DNA of 64,000 nt. It comes from Kapaibacterium sp038202665 (lineage in GTDB: Bacteria > Bacteroidota > Ignavibacteria > Kapaibacteriales > Kapaibacteriaceae). Location: positions 23,771-87,770 of the forward strand of contig JBBRES010000001.1 of NCBI GenBank assembly GCA_038202665.1, read 5' to 3'. Shown here in pieces: positions 34,364 through 42,983 of this stretch. Both the position numbers and the translations under genes were made by a program. How positions within the stretch are numbered: position 1 is the first letter of the stretch; every line of letters starts with the position of its first letter. The notes beneath the pieces are model-generated. The model ran no database searches, was not told where the DNA came from, and saw nothing but the letters and a program-made list of their open reading frames with translations.

Positions 34364-35103
34364 GTAAGCGGGAAAATGCAAGGACGCGATGGTGCCGCAT
34401 CTCCGTCGAACGCTGGTGCGTTGAACATGAGCAAATACTCTCCGTCGGGAATCTCGTCAGCTACAAAGATCATCTCCGTGATCGTTCGTTCCGGACGTGG
34501 TGCGTGAGGCCATTGCCAAAACATTTTATGCGCCGCGAGTGCACCGGCGTCTTCTTCACGATCAACAGATGGCAGGTCGATAAGGAGATGTTGAATACCA
34601 AGCTCATGTATGTACTGCATCGCCTCTACCTCTACATATGCCGGATTATTCCCAGACCACAGACGATGCCGCTTCGACACATCATTCGGACGTGTACGAA
34701 TGATAAGAGCGGGTGTATGCTCTGTAAGCGTTGCCGTGAGATCTGCCCGCGTCACGAGAAGATCTCCCGACGTTTGTTCTCGCAGTGGAACCGAGATCAC
34801 GCGCGCCTGTATGAACAGATCGCGTAGGCAATCCTTCAGAACGTAGTTCTTCCCGGCAACATGTCCGATGCACTCCGTATGCGTCCCATTGCCATGCGGC
34901 GCTATCGTCACTACGTCGCATCGAACAGGTCCGCCCTCTTCAATACTCCCTACAAATGTCCCCGCACGAAATGGTTCGAAGCGTGCATTCGGCAAATGAA
35001 ACGCATTGGGAAACTCGATATCCGAGATAGCGATCGAAAGATCGTAGAACACGGTGTTGTTCCACGTTGCCGCTTTTCCGTTGATGGTCACTGTATGGTT
35101 CAT
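34360..35103 (-). CDS. cyclase family protein (kynurenine formamidase-like)
   Basis: A 247-residue metal-dependent hydrolase of the PF04199 cyclase/kynurenine formamidase family. The key metal motif HGNGTHTE matches HxxGTHxE, followed by the second His in ECIGH. Members open or close ring amides; kynurenine formamidase converts N-formylkynurenine, while others act on polyketides or isatin. The substrate here is open. The ATG at 35103 gives a normal N-terminus; an earlier TTG at 35121 would add six residues. It is transcribed towards the sigma-54 activator, overlapping by 4 bp, and divergently from ssb. Confidence 0.88.
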   Translation of the reverse strand: MNHTVTINGKAATWNNTVFYDLSIAISDIEFPNAFHLPNARFEPFRAGTFVGSIEEGGPVRCDVVTIAPHGNGTHTECIGHVAGKNYVLKDCLRDLFIQARVISVPLREQTSGDLLVTRADLTATLTEHTPALIIRTRPNDVSKRHRLWSGNNPAYVEVEAMQYIHELGIQHLLIDLPSVDREEDAGALAAHKMFWQWPHAPRPERTITEMIFVADEIPDGEYLLMFNAPAFDGDAAPSRPCIFPLT

Positions 35104-35283
35104 GCTCACAAAAATGCGCAAATCGAATCATGAGAACGTTCCTCCATTTTTGCTTTCCGGTGCGCTTTGGCAGCTCCCTTAACCGGAACGTGTCACGATA
35201 CACCTTCGTAGCGGAACAAGTAGTGTGTTGCGCATGAGTTCGCAATTCCTATTTTCGTTCACCATAATCAGGTAGGTGTGGGT

Positions 35284-35697
35284 ATGTCTCGAACCTTGAA
35301 CAAGGTCATGCTGATCGGTAACGTCGGCAAGGATCCAGAAGTGAACTTCACGCCAAGCGGTGTGAAGGTGGCGCAGTTCCGTCTAGCCACGTCGGAAACG
35401 TGGAAGGACAAAGAAGGGTCGCTGCAAGAACATACCGATTGGCATACGGTGATTGCGTGGCGCGGATTGGCTGACGTGGTCGAAAAACTTGTACGACGCG
35501 GAACGCGCGTCTATGTAGAAGGCAAGATTCAATCACGCACGTTTGAAGACCGAGAAGGCAATAAACGATACGTCACAGAGATTGTGGCCGACAACTTGCT
35601 CCTCTTGGATGCGAAGCGTACAGACCAGCCGGGCGGACACGCCGACACGGAACATGTCGAAACCATATCGAACAACTCCGACGAAATCCCCTTCTAA
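35284..35697 (+). CDS. ssb: single-stranded DNA-binding protein
   Basis: A 137-residue SSB with the conserved N-terminal OB-fold: LNKVMLIGNVGKDPE, FRLATSETW and HTVIAWRGLADVVEKL. It carries KGTRVYVEGK-like strand residues (RRGTRVYVEGKIQSR). The C-terminal tail is acidic and ends in DEIPF, the protein-interaction tip used by recombination and replication partners. The linker is shorter than in E. coli SSB. The start ATG at 35284 is preferred over GTG at 35278. It is followed by a clear Rho-independent terminator. Confidence 0.96.
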   Translation: MSRTLNKVMLIGNVGKDPEVNFTPSGVKVAQFRLATSETWKDKEGSLQEHTDWHTVIAWRGLADVVEKLVRRGTRVYVEGKIQSRTFEDREGNKRYVTEIVADNLLLLDAKRTDQPGGHADTEHVETISNNSDEIPF

Positions 35698-35723
35698 GGG
35701 GTCATTCTGCCATGAACTCCATT

Positions 35724-35758
35724 GAAAGGGCGCCCGTCAAGGCGCCCTTTCTTATTTT
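35724..35758 (+). terminator. Rho-independent terminator after ssb
   Basis: A perfect 11-bp stem GAAAGGGCGCC / GGCGCCCTTTC (35724-35734 with 35741-35751) with a 6-nt loop CGTCAA, followed by TTATTTT. Confidence 0.85.
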
Positions 35759-35764
35759 GCGGAC

Positions 35765-36709
35765 ATGGAAGCTTCCCGTAACACAGAAATCAAGGTAGGA
35801 ATCGTCACCCTTGCCGCCCTCCTACTTGCCCTTGGTGGGTTTATTATAGGAAGGGGCATTAGTTTCTCGCCAAATGAGAAGCTGGTGATGTTCCGATTGC
35901 CCACGTCGGGCGGACTGGACAACAGTTCACCTGTTGTCGTGAACGGCGTTTCACGCGGCAAAGTGAAAGAGATTCGAAATGAGAACGGCAGCGTTCTCGT
36001 TCTCGCTTCCGTGGACGACGTGAGCGACCTGCATGCAGATGCAAAAGCACGCGTGTCGATTCTAGAGATCACGGGCGGTAAAAAGGTCGAGATCTTCCCT
36101 GGTACGAGTGCAACGATGTTCGATATCTCAAAAGAGATTCCCGGAGATGTAGCCGCAGATATTGGCAGTCTCGTTGGAATGCTTGGCGACGCGGGCGAGG
36201 ACGCCAAGAGTGTTCTCCGTCGCGTAGACACGATCACTGCCGCCCTTACGGCACTATTGGCGGACGGCACCGTGATGGCCAACGTGCGAACAATGGCAGA
36301 CGACGGCTCAGTGGCCTTGCGCAACGCGCGGCTCCTCTTAGAAGACAATCGTGCAAATCTGAATGTTGCCGTGAAGAACCTGCGCGTGATCAGTGAAGAT
36401 GTACGACGCATCATTGATAAGAACGATCCAAAGCTCACATCACTTCTCGACAAACTCGATCGCACAATCTCCAGTACTGATGGGACGATTGCCCGAGCAG
36501 ACGACGCGATTGTGAAGGCCGACACGCTGTTGAAAAACGTGAACGACGTCATCGTTTCCGTTAAGACCAACGACGGTCTTGTGCACCGCATTTTGTACGA
36601 TACGGTGTTTGCGAACCGACTCGACACAACCTTGTATTCACTGCGCAAGTTCATCAACGGTGCGCGTGCCAACGGTGTGAACGTGAACGTTGGAATCGGA
36701 CACAAGTAA
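35765..36709 (+). CDS. MlaD/MCE-family lipid transport protein
   Basis: A 314-residue MCE protein. Residues 8-30 form the membrane anchor (VGIVTLAALLLALGGFIIG, in parts). An MCE fold follows, with VMFRLPTSGGLDNSSPVVVNGVSRGKV (in parts GGLDNSSPVVVNGV), the typical substrate-channel region. The C-terminal 180 residues are predicted helical, containing many D/N-spaced leucines, likely a long coiled bundle that extends through the periplasm. MlaD-type proteins bring phospholipids between membranes. The ATP-binding and permease partners are not next to it. It is preceded by a strong terminator and followed directly (0 bp) by the methyltransferase gene. Confidence 0.87.
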   Translation: MEASRNTEIKVGIVTLAALLLALGGFIIGRGISFSPNEKLVMFRLPTSGGLDNSSPVVVNGVSRGKVKEIRNENGSVLVLASVDDVSDLHADAKARVSILEITGGKKVEIFPGTSATMFDISKEIPGDVAADIGSLVGMLGDAGEDAKSVLRRVDTITAALTALLADGTVMANVRTMADDGSVALRNARLLLEDNRANLNVAVKNLRVISEDVRRIIDKNDPKLTSLLDKLDRTISSTDGTIARADDAIVKADTLLKNVNDVIVSVKTNDGLVHRILYDTVFANRLDTTLYSLRKFINGARANGVNVNVGIGHK

Positions 36710-37381
36710 GTGGCAACGAATAGCACGTTCCTTACGCCGGAATCCAATACCTACATCACCGAGATGTTCTCGAGCGAGGATCAATTCCTTCGCGATTTGA
36801 ACACTCAGGCAATTGCACATGGCATTCCAGCCATCTCTATTTCGCCAGAGCAGACAAATTTTTTGCAGGTGCTTCTTCGCTCCATGCAGGCACGTCGCGT
36901 CCTCGAGATCGGCTCGCTTGCAGGGTATAGCGCCATCACCATGGCACGGGCCCTTCCTGCAGACGGAAGTGTTGTGTGCTGTGAGCTTGTTGCGGAGTGG
37001 GGAGACTTTATCGAAGGCAAGGCCCAAGAGGCCGGGCTTGGCCGAGTGATCTCTGTTCGACGCGGTCCCGCCCTTGCCACCATCGAGCAGCTTTGCGCAG
37101 AGAACATCGAGCCATTCGACGTCATCTTTATCGACGCCGACAAACCGAACTACGTGAACTATGTGCAGGCAGCGTGGCCGCTGTTGCGTCTTGGTGGAGT
37201 TGTCATCGGCGACAATGCCTTGGCTTGGGGCTATGTCACAGATGAAAACACTGAATTCGAACCGCACAACGTCAAAGGCATTCGGGCCTTTAACCACTTC
37301 ATGGCCCACCACGCCAAGCTTCAGAGTACTCTCGTACCGCTCGGCGATGGAATGACGATTGGGTTCAAACTGGAGCACTAG
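36710..37381 (+). CDS. class I SAM-dependent O-methyltransferase
   Basis: A 223-residue cation-dependent O-methyltransferase (COMT-like, family 3). The SAM-binding motif reads RVLEIGSLAGYSAI. FDVIFIDADKPNYVNY matches the metal-binding DxDK region, and GGVVIGDNALAWG the second metal segment. Family members methylate catechol or hydroxyl substrates. Start GTG at 36710 immediately follows the MlaD stop. The next gene begins 4 bp beyond its stop. Specific substrate not readable. Confidence 0.92.
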   Translation: MATNSTFLTPESNTYITEMFSSEDQFLRDLNTQAIAHGIPAISISPEQTNFLQVLLRSMQARRVLEIGSLAGYSAITMARALPADGSVVCCELVAEWGDFIEGKAQEAGLGRVISVRRGPALATIEQLCAENIEPFDVIFIDADKPNYVNYVQAAWPLLRLGGVVIGDNALAWGYVTDENTEFEPHNVKGIRAFNHFMAHHAKLQSTLVPLGDGMTIGFKLEH

Positions 37382-37385
37382 ACTA

Positions 37386-38786
37386 ATGCGCCTATTCGCC
37401 GGCGTTCTTCTCGCATGCATGATCCTTGTTGGATGCAAGAGCACGCATTCGCTCGATACTTCGTTCGACCTTCGAGAAGGAAGCGAGCGGATGAAGCAGT
37501 TGGTCTTTACGACAACGCGCAACATCGACTCGGTTGACGTGAAGAAGCTCATGGTGGATGTGTGGAAGGTGGAGCACTATGCCTATCCCGATACCATCAA
37601 GTTGTTTGTTCGCGTTCTCGACAGTACGGGCAACGTGATCACACACATGGCGCAACCCTATGCAAGACCTGGTGCGCCAAACTACTTCTCGCATTTGCGC
37701 GAATCGCTCGGATCCAAACGCAACGAAAAGATCATCGACGTATCGCCTTTCACCGTCCGCGAGTTTGGCGAACAAGACTCTATTCCTACCTCCATAGCTC
37801 TTGCCATAGACTATAGTGGCTCTATGAAGGGTGTGCTTCCGTGGATTGAGCAAGGAACAGAAGTTTTCATCTCGCTTATGCGTCCATGCGACCGAATCTC
37901 GCTCACCACCTTCGCCAAAGAAGTCACAGCCGTCTTCCCCCTCACGTCCGACACATCGAAAATGATTCGCGCATATCGAGAGCATCGCAAGAAAGCGCCC
38001 GGTATGTACACCTCGTCCGTGGATGGACTGATGAAGGCACTCAAGTCGCTCGACACCGTGCCCATCGAGGAGCCAAAGGTCTGCGTGTTCTTTACCGATG
38101 GCGACGAGAACACGTCGTTCGCAAAAATGTCCGACATCTTCGACTACGCTGTTAAAAAGAACATCAGTATTTATTGCGTTGGCTTCGGTTATGCGCAAGA
38201 CGAACCACTCGAGGCATTGTCGCTCTACACTGGCGGCAAGTACTATCGCGCGTATTCGAAGGCAGAGCTCAATCAAATCTTTCTAGACATCTATCGCTCC
38301 CTTCGGAACTACTATCTCATCGCCTATCATCCGCCGAAGTACGATGGCCTGCACGTTGCAGAGCTCACCATTGATGTGCCAGGGAGGGATAGTATGGTGG
38401 CAAGGGCCACGTATGATAAATCTGGTTTGGCGAATCCACCTATCGGGAATGAATTCACACGTCAGATTTTGTTTGCGTATAACAAAGCGGAGATAGATTC
38501 GGCGTCGAACTCGATCATAGAGACCATCGCTGATAATCTCGAGCGCTTTGACCGCGTTGAGCTTGAGATCCAAGGTCACACGGACAACATCGGAGGCGAA
38601 GAGTTCAATGCCAAGCTTTCACAGGCCCGTGCAGAGTCTGTAAAGTCTGCACTAATCGCCCGTGGTGTCGAGGAACGCAGACTTCGTACGAAAGGCTACG
38701 GCTTTATGCTGCCCGTTGCCTCGAACGAAACGGAAGATGGACGTGCACAAAACCGTCGCACAGTATTTAAGATCCTGCGCAAGTAA
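37386..38786 (+). CDS. VWA-OmpA lipoprotein
   Basis: A 466-residue outer-membrane-associated lipoprotein. Signal peptide with lipobox ILVGC (Cys about residue 17). The middle carries a von Willebrand A domain with the MIDAS motif DYSGSM and a later FTDGDEN loop. The last ~110 residues are an OmpA/MotB-like peptidoglycan-binding domain with IQGHTDNIGGEEFNAKLSQARAESV (in parts GHTDN and LSQARAESV) and the terminal NRRTVFKI. The fusion could anchor a VWA platform to the cell wall. Start ATG 37386 is chosen for the signal peptide; the frame from 37359 adds nine residues. Confidence 0.88.
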   Translation: MRLFAGVLLACMILVGCKSTHSLDTSFDLREGSERMKQLVFTTTRNIDSVDVKKLMVDVWKVEHYAYPDTIKLFVRVLDSTGNVITHMAQPYARPGAPNYFSHLRESLGSKRNEKIIDVSPFTVREFGEQDSIPTSIALAIDYSGSMKGVLPWIEQGTEVFISLMRPCDRISLTTFAKEVTAVFPLTSDTSKMIRAYREHRKKAPGMYTSSVDGLMKALKSLDTVPIEEPKVCVFFTDGDENTSFAKMSDIFDYAVKKNISIYCVGFGYAQDEPLEALSLYTGGKYYRAYSKAELNQIFLDIYRSLRNYYLIAYHPPKYDGLHVAELTIDVPGRDSMVARATYDKSGLANPPIGNEFTRQILFAYNKAEIDSASNSIIETIADNLERFDRVELEIQGHTDNIGGEEFNAKLSQARAESVKSALIARGVEERRLRTKGYGFMLPVASNETEDGRAQNRRTVFKILRK

Positions 38787-38802
38787 CAACGTATCTTTGC
38801 GC

Positions 38803-40332
38803 ATGGCCATGTCCCCTATCATGTCGCTCTTCAAACGTGCAGTCGCCCGTCACAATGGCGATGCGCCGTTCACTGAAGCACAGCACTCACGACGTGCATT
38901 CATTGGCGCAGCCGCCACGTCGCTCGTCATTGCATCCTGCTCCAAGCCATCTGAACTCCTCGCACCCGGCATACGCATCGCAATTGTTGGCGGAGGCATT
39001 GCAGGTCTGCACTGCGCATGGCAGTTGCAACGCAAGGGATTGCGCGCCGATGTGTACGAGGCGTCTATGCGAACGGGTGGACGGATTTTGACGGGTCGCG
39101 ACATTATTGCGCCGGGCTCGATCACGGAACTCGGCGGAGAGTTTATCGACACGGCGCACACAGACATGTTGGCTCTTGCGAAGACGTTCAATCTTGAATT
39201 GCTTGATCTACGCGACGTTTCGTCCAAAGCGTATCACGACGTGTTCTTCTTCGAAGGTCGCGTGTACACCGAGGCCGACATTACACGCGAGATGTCGCCG
39301 TTCATACCTCGCTTCGCTGCCGATATTGCCACGCTGCCTCGCAACCTTACCAGCTTGTCGGGAACACCAGGTGAGAAGCTTGACGCAATGAGTCTTGATG
39401 CGTACTTCCATGCATGCGGCATTACGGGATGGGTACGCGCGTTTCTTGAGTCGGCGTTCGTGACCGAGAATGGACTCGATCTCTCAGAACAAAGCACATT
39501 GAATTTCTTATCAGTGATTGCCTATCAGATCCACGGCAATCCATTCCGTTGGTTTGGAGAGAGCGACGAGCGGTATCGATTGAAGAGTGGGAACGAGCAA
39601 ATCGTAGGACATCTTGCTGCCGATGTGCAGAAGAGCATTCACACCGGACATCGGTTGGAAAGTATTCGAGCCTATGGCTCTGCGTATCGACTTTCGTTCC
39701 GCGCAGACAATGCGTCAAAGACCATCGATGCAGATCACGTTGTACTTGCACTGCCGTTTTCATTGTTGCGCGATGTGGAGATTGGCGTTGAACTGCCGGA
39801 GCGCAAACTCCAAGCCATTCGAGAAGCCCGTTATAGTGCCACGTCGAAAATCATCGTTGGTTTTGACAGACCCTTCTGGCACGATCAAGGACATAGTGGT
39901 ACAGTCTACGCGGATGCACCGGTGCAAGTAGCATGGGACAACACGGCAAAGCAAGGTCTGCAAGCCGGTGGCCTTACCTTCTTTAGTGGAGGTGCGAATA
40001 CGCGCGTGCTGTGGTCTGCAGGTATCACACGTTCGGTCCGCACCATGATGAAAGACCTTCGTCCGATATGGCACGATGCTCCCCTAGAACCAACCAAGAT
40101 CACAGGCTTTAACTGGCCAGACAATCCACTGTCGAAGGGTGCATACTCGACGTACACACCGGGTCAGTGGACGAAGTTTTATGGCACAGAACAAACGGCA
40201 GTGGGCAACATCCACTTTGCTGGCGAGCACTGCTCGCGCGAGGGCAAAGGCTACATGAACGGTGCCGCAGAAACAGGTCGCATGGCGGCAGAAGAAATCA
40301 TCAAAGCATACAGCAATGCCAGAGTCCGCTGA
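38803..40332 (+). CDS. FAD-dependent flavin monoamine oxidase-like oxidoreductase, Tat signal
   Basis: A 509-residue amine-oxidase family flavoenzyme. A twin-arginine signal (HSRRAFIGAA, Arg30-31) leads to a lipobox-like ASC (Cys46). The FAD dinucleotide motif is VGGGIAGLHCAW (about residue 59), and the family GG-doublet segment ASMRTGGRILTG and a C-terminal HFAGEHCSREGKGYMNGA (in parts FAGEH) complete the site. Members oxidise amines or amino acids. The start ATG at 38803 gives the Tat peptide; the open frame from 38662 lies inside the previous gene. A TATCTTTG box at 38792-38799 is very close to the start and could give leaderless transcripts. Confidence 0.87.
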   Translation: MAMSPIMSLFKRAVARHNGDAPFTEAQHSRRAFIGAAATSLVIASCSKPSELLAPGIRIAIVGGGIAGLHCAWQLQRKGLRADVYEASMRTGGRILTGRDIIAPGSITELGGEFIDTAHTDMLALAKTFNLELLDLRDVSSKAYHDVFFFEGRVYTEADITREMSPFIPRFAADIATLPRNLTSLSGTPGEKLDAMSLDAYFHACGITGWVRAFLESAFVTENGLDLSEQSTLNFLSVIAYQIHGNPFRWFGESDERYRLKSGNEQIVGHLAADVQKSIHTGHRLESIRAYGSAYRLSFRADNASKTIDADHVVLALPFSLLRDVEIGVELPERKLQAIREARYSATSKIIVGFDRPFWHDQGHSGTVYADAPVQVAWDNTAKQGLQAGGLTFFSGGANTRVLWSAGITRSVRTMMKDLRPIWHDAPLEPTKITGFNWPDNPLSKGAYSTYTPGQWTKFYGTEQTAVGNIHFAGEHCSREGKGYMNGAAETGRMAAEEIIKAYSNARVR

Positions 40333-40642
40333 TTTTTATCTGCGCGTGCACGAGCTCGTGAAGCAGATTCCCTTCGGACGCGTCACAACCTACGGACACA
40401 TCGCCGCTGCCCTTGGTGCTCGTTCATCATCGCGCATGGTAGGGTGGGCATTGAACGCCGTTGCACATGCAGAGCGGTTCGACATACCATGTCATCGCGT
40501 TGTGAACCGCCTTGGCGAACTCTCCGGCAAGATGCATTTCGAAACTCCCTTCGTGATGCGTGAGCGCCTCGAAGCAGAGGGCATCACCTTCATAGACGAA
40601 GCAGTCAACCTCACGCAACACCTCTGGATTCCCGAAGCATGA
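40316..40642 (+). CDS. MGMT-family DNA-binding protein (Ogt-like C-terminal domain)
   Basis: A 108-residue single-domain member of the O6-alkylguanine-DNA alkyltransferase superfamily. It has PFGRVTTYGHIAAALG and the DNA-reading helix SRMVGWALNAV. The active-site motif is IPCHRVV with Cys59. Many stand-alone short members (Atl/YbaZ) have PWHRV and only bind damage, so the Cys suggests real alkyl transfer, unusually without the N-terminal half found in Ogt/Ada. Start ATG 40316 overlaps the upstream gene by 17 bp; the stop overlaps the next start by ATGA. Confidence 0.87.
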   Translation: MPESADFYLRVHELVKQIPFGRVTTYGHIAAALGARSSSRMVGWALNAVAHAERFDIPCHRVVNRLGELSGKMHFETPFVMRERLEAEGITFIDEAVNLTQHLWIPEA

Positions 40643-42195
40643 AGGTTGTTGTTGAACTTGTTCTTACTCCCGCACAAGCAGCAGACGCTGTCTATGTGCG
40701 CTCACAAGCCATTGCAGAGGCAGGTGTTTCGCAGGAGAGTGTGAGCGCCGTTGTGCAGAACAGGCGTAGCATCGACGCACGTGCACGCGCTCCACGCATT
40801 CGCTTGCAATGCGAAGTGTACGTGAACGAAGAGCCGCCTGTTGATGTATCTATCACATCGACGTTCAAAGATGCCGATCCCACGAAGCGCGTGATCATTG
40901 TTGGTGCAGGACCAGCCGGCTACTTTGCAGCACTTGAACTACTCGAACATGGCATCACGCCCATTGTAATCGATCGTGGCAAAGACGTGCGCACACGTCG
41001 CCGAGATCTTCGCGCCATTCAGCAAGACGGCGTAGTGAACGAGCACTCCAACTATTGTTTTGGTGAAGGTGGTGCCGGCACCTATTCGGATGGGAAACTC
41101 TATACGCGTTCTCATAAGCGTGGCAGCATTGAAAAGGTGCTGCGGCTCCTTGTAGAGCATGGGGCAACGCGCGACATTCTCGTAGACGCTCATCCACACA
41201 TCGGCTCGAATAAGCTGTGGCTCGTTGTGCAAGAGATTAGAGAGACGATACGGCGGCATGGAGGCGAGGTACATTTTGATTCGTATGTCACAGACTTCAT
41301 TCTCTCGGACGATCGCATACACGGCGTTGTTCTCGAGAACGGAATTGAGCATCGTGCACAGGCCGTGATCTTGGCCACCGGACATAGTGCTCGCGACATT
41401 TTTCATCTCTGCGTTCGCAAAGGCATCGACGTAGAAGCCAAGCCATTTGCGCTCGGGGTCCGCATCGAACATCCGCAGCCGCTTATAGATGAGATCCAAT
41501 ATCATCAGCGACCGCGCGACCCGCTTCTTCCTGCCTCTTCGTATTCATTGGTCTGCCAGGTAGGGCAGCGAGGTGTCTTCTCGTTCTGTATGTGTCCGGG
41601 TGGACTCATCGTCCCCTCAGCCACGGCGCCGGGAGAGATCGTGGTAAATGGCATGAGCATGTCGCGCCGAGATTCGCCCTTTGCCAACTCAGGGACGGTT
41701 GTTGCGGTGGAGGAAGAGGATTGGTCAGAGTTTTCTAACCACGGTGTTCTTGCGGCGTTGGAGTACCAAGCACACGTGGAGCGGGCGACGTTTGCGGCCA
41801 ACGGCGACGGGTCGCAACGTGCTCCAGCGCAACGACTTACGGACTTTCTCGACCGCCGCCTTAGCCCCTCCCTCCCTACCACATCATACATCCCGGGTCA
41901 CGTTTCGGCAGACCTCCATGGCATACTTCCTGGTCCGCTCCTCAAACGACTCGAGGCCGGCATACGTCAGTTCAGTTCTTCGATGCGCGGATACTTGACA
42001 AGCGAGGCCGTTATGGTAGCCGTAGAGTCCCGCACATCGTCTCCCGTTCGCATCCCGCGCGACCGAACCACCTACGAACATATTCGCATCCGAGGCCTCT
42101 ATCCATGTGGCGAAGGGGCAGGATACGCCGGTGGAATCGTTAGCGCAGCACTCGACGGACAGAATGTAGCTAATCGGCTCTCGCACGCGTTATGA
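40639..42195 (+). CDS. NAD(P)/FAD-dependent dehydrogenase (COG2509-type)
   Basis: A 518-residue flavoprotein. A ~90-residue N-terminal domain is followed by a dinucleotide-binding VIIVGAGPAGYFAALELLEHG (in parts VGAGPAGYF). It contains family segments YCFGEGGAGTYSDGKLYTR, PHIGSNKL, FCMCPGGLIVPS and a C-terminal RGLYPCGEGAGYAGGIVSAALDG (in parts CGEGAGYAGGI). This matches the widely conserved FAD-dependent dehydrogenase group of COG2509, whose substrate is unknown. It overlaps the MGMT-family gene by 4 bp. A TAACTTTG box begins 14 bp after its stop. Confidence 0.88.
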   Translation: MKVVVELVLTPAQAADAVYVRSQAIAEAGVSQESVSAVVQNRRSIDARARAPRIRLQCEVYVNEEPPVDVSITSTFKDADPTKRVIIVGAGPAGYFAALELLEHGITPIVIDRGKDVRTRRRDLRAIQQDGVVNEHSNYCFGEGGAGTYSDGKLYTRSHKRGSIEKVLRLLVEHGATRDILVDAHPHIGSNKLWLVVQEIRETIRRHGGEVHFDSYVTDFILSDDRIHGVVLENGIEHRAQAVILATGHSARDIFHLCVRKGIDVEAKPFALGVRIEHPQPLIDEIQYHQRPRDPLLPASSYSLVCQVGQRGVFSFCMCPGGLIVPSATAPGEIVVNGMSMSRRDSPFANSGTVVAVEEEDWSEFSNHGVLAALEYQAHVERATFAANGDGSQRAPAQRLTDFLDRRLSPSLPTTSYIPGHVSADLHGILPGPLLKRLEAGIRQFSSSMRGYLTSEAVMVAVESRTSSPVRIPRDRTTYEHIRIRGLYPCGEGAGYAGGIVSAALDGQNVANRLSHAL

Positions 42196-42209
42196 GATGC
42201 CCTTTTCCG

Positions 42210-42217
42210 TAACTTTG
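42210..42217 (+). promoter_or_regulatory. candidate -7 box TAACTTTG
   Basis: Matches TAnnTTTG, 36 bp upstream of the FKBP gene start in a 58-bp gap. The context CCGTAACTTTGTG closely resembles the box in front of rpoZ. No clear -33 element. Confidence 0.45.
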
Positions 42218-42253
42218 TGACTGTATTTCTTTCAACAAACAGGATGAACCCAC

Positions 42254-42943
42254 ATGAAGATGATCGTTGCAGCGGTTGCTGCTCTGCTCTTGATCTCTTG
42301 CAATGCCGAATCACAGGTGAACAACGTGAAGCTCGAAACGAAGAAAGATTCCGCCAGCTACGCGCTGGGATTGAACATCGCAAAGAGCTTGAAGGCACAA
42401 GAGCTCGATCTTGATATCGACCGCATTGCTGCTGGTTTGCGCGACGGTCTTGGCGGAACGGCGATGATGAAGGACGAAGAAGTTGCAGCCTGCCTTACAG
42501 CACTGCAAGCTGAAGCACAAAAGAAAGCACAGGAGAAAGCATCAATGGCCGGAGGAGAAAATTTGAAAAAGGGTGAAGCCTTTTTGGCTGAGAACAAGAA
42601 GAAGCCAGGCGTGATGACCACGGCGAGCGGTCTTCAATACAAGGTTGTTACTGAAGGCAAGGGCAAGAAGCCAATTGCTACGAACACCGTAAAGGTGCAC
42701 TACAAGGGCACAAACATCGATGGCAAAGTCTTCGACAGTTCGTACGACAGAGGTCAGCCTGCCGAGTTCGCACTCAATCAAGTGATTCCAGGATGGACAG
42801 AAGGCTTGCAGCTCATGAACGCAGGCTCCAAGTACATTCTCTATATCCCGTCCCAAATCGCGTACGGCGAAAACGGCGCAGGTGGAGCAATTGGACCGAA
42901 CGAGGCCTTGGTCTTCGAAGTTGAACTTCTCGAGATCAAGTAA
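42254..42943 (+). CDS. FKBP-type peptidyl-prolyl isomerase lipoprotein (FkpA/Mip-like)
   Basis: A 229-residue exported isomerase. Signal peptide with lipobox-like LLISC (Cys about residue 16). An N-terminal dimerisation region is typical of FkpA/Mip: KDSASYALGLNIAKSLKAQ, a linker rich in charged residues (QAEAQKKAQEKA), then the FKBP domain with VKVHYKGTNIDGKVFDSSYDRGQP (in parts YKGTNIDGKVFDSSY), VIPGWTEGLQLM and YIPSQIAYGENGAGG. Catalytic residues Asp, Phe and Trp are in place. It assists folding in the envelope. It has its own promoter candidate upstream. Confidence 0.94.
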   Translation: MKMIVAAVAALLLISCNAESQVNNVKLETKKDSASYALGLNIAKSLKAQELDLDIDRIAAGLRDGLGGTAMMKDEEVAACLTALQAEAQKKAQEKASMAGGENLKKGEAFLAENKKKPGVMTTASGLQYKVVTEGKGKKPIATNTVKVHYKGTNIDGKVFDSSYDRGQPAEFALNQVIPGWTEGLQLMNAGSKYILYIPSQIAYGENGAGGAIGPNEALVFEVELLEIK

Positions 42944-42983
42944 CGTTTTTCGAAGTATCACGCACTCATCAGAACGACAAAAC

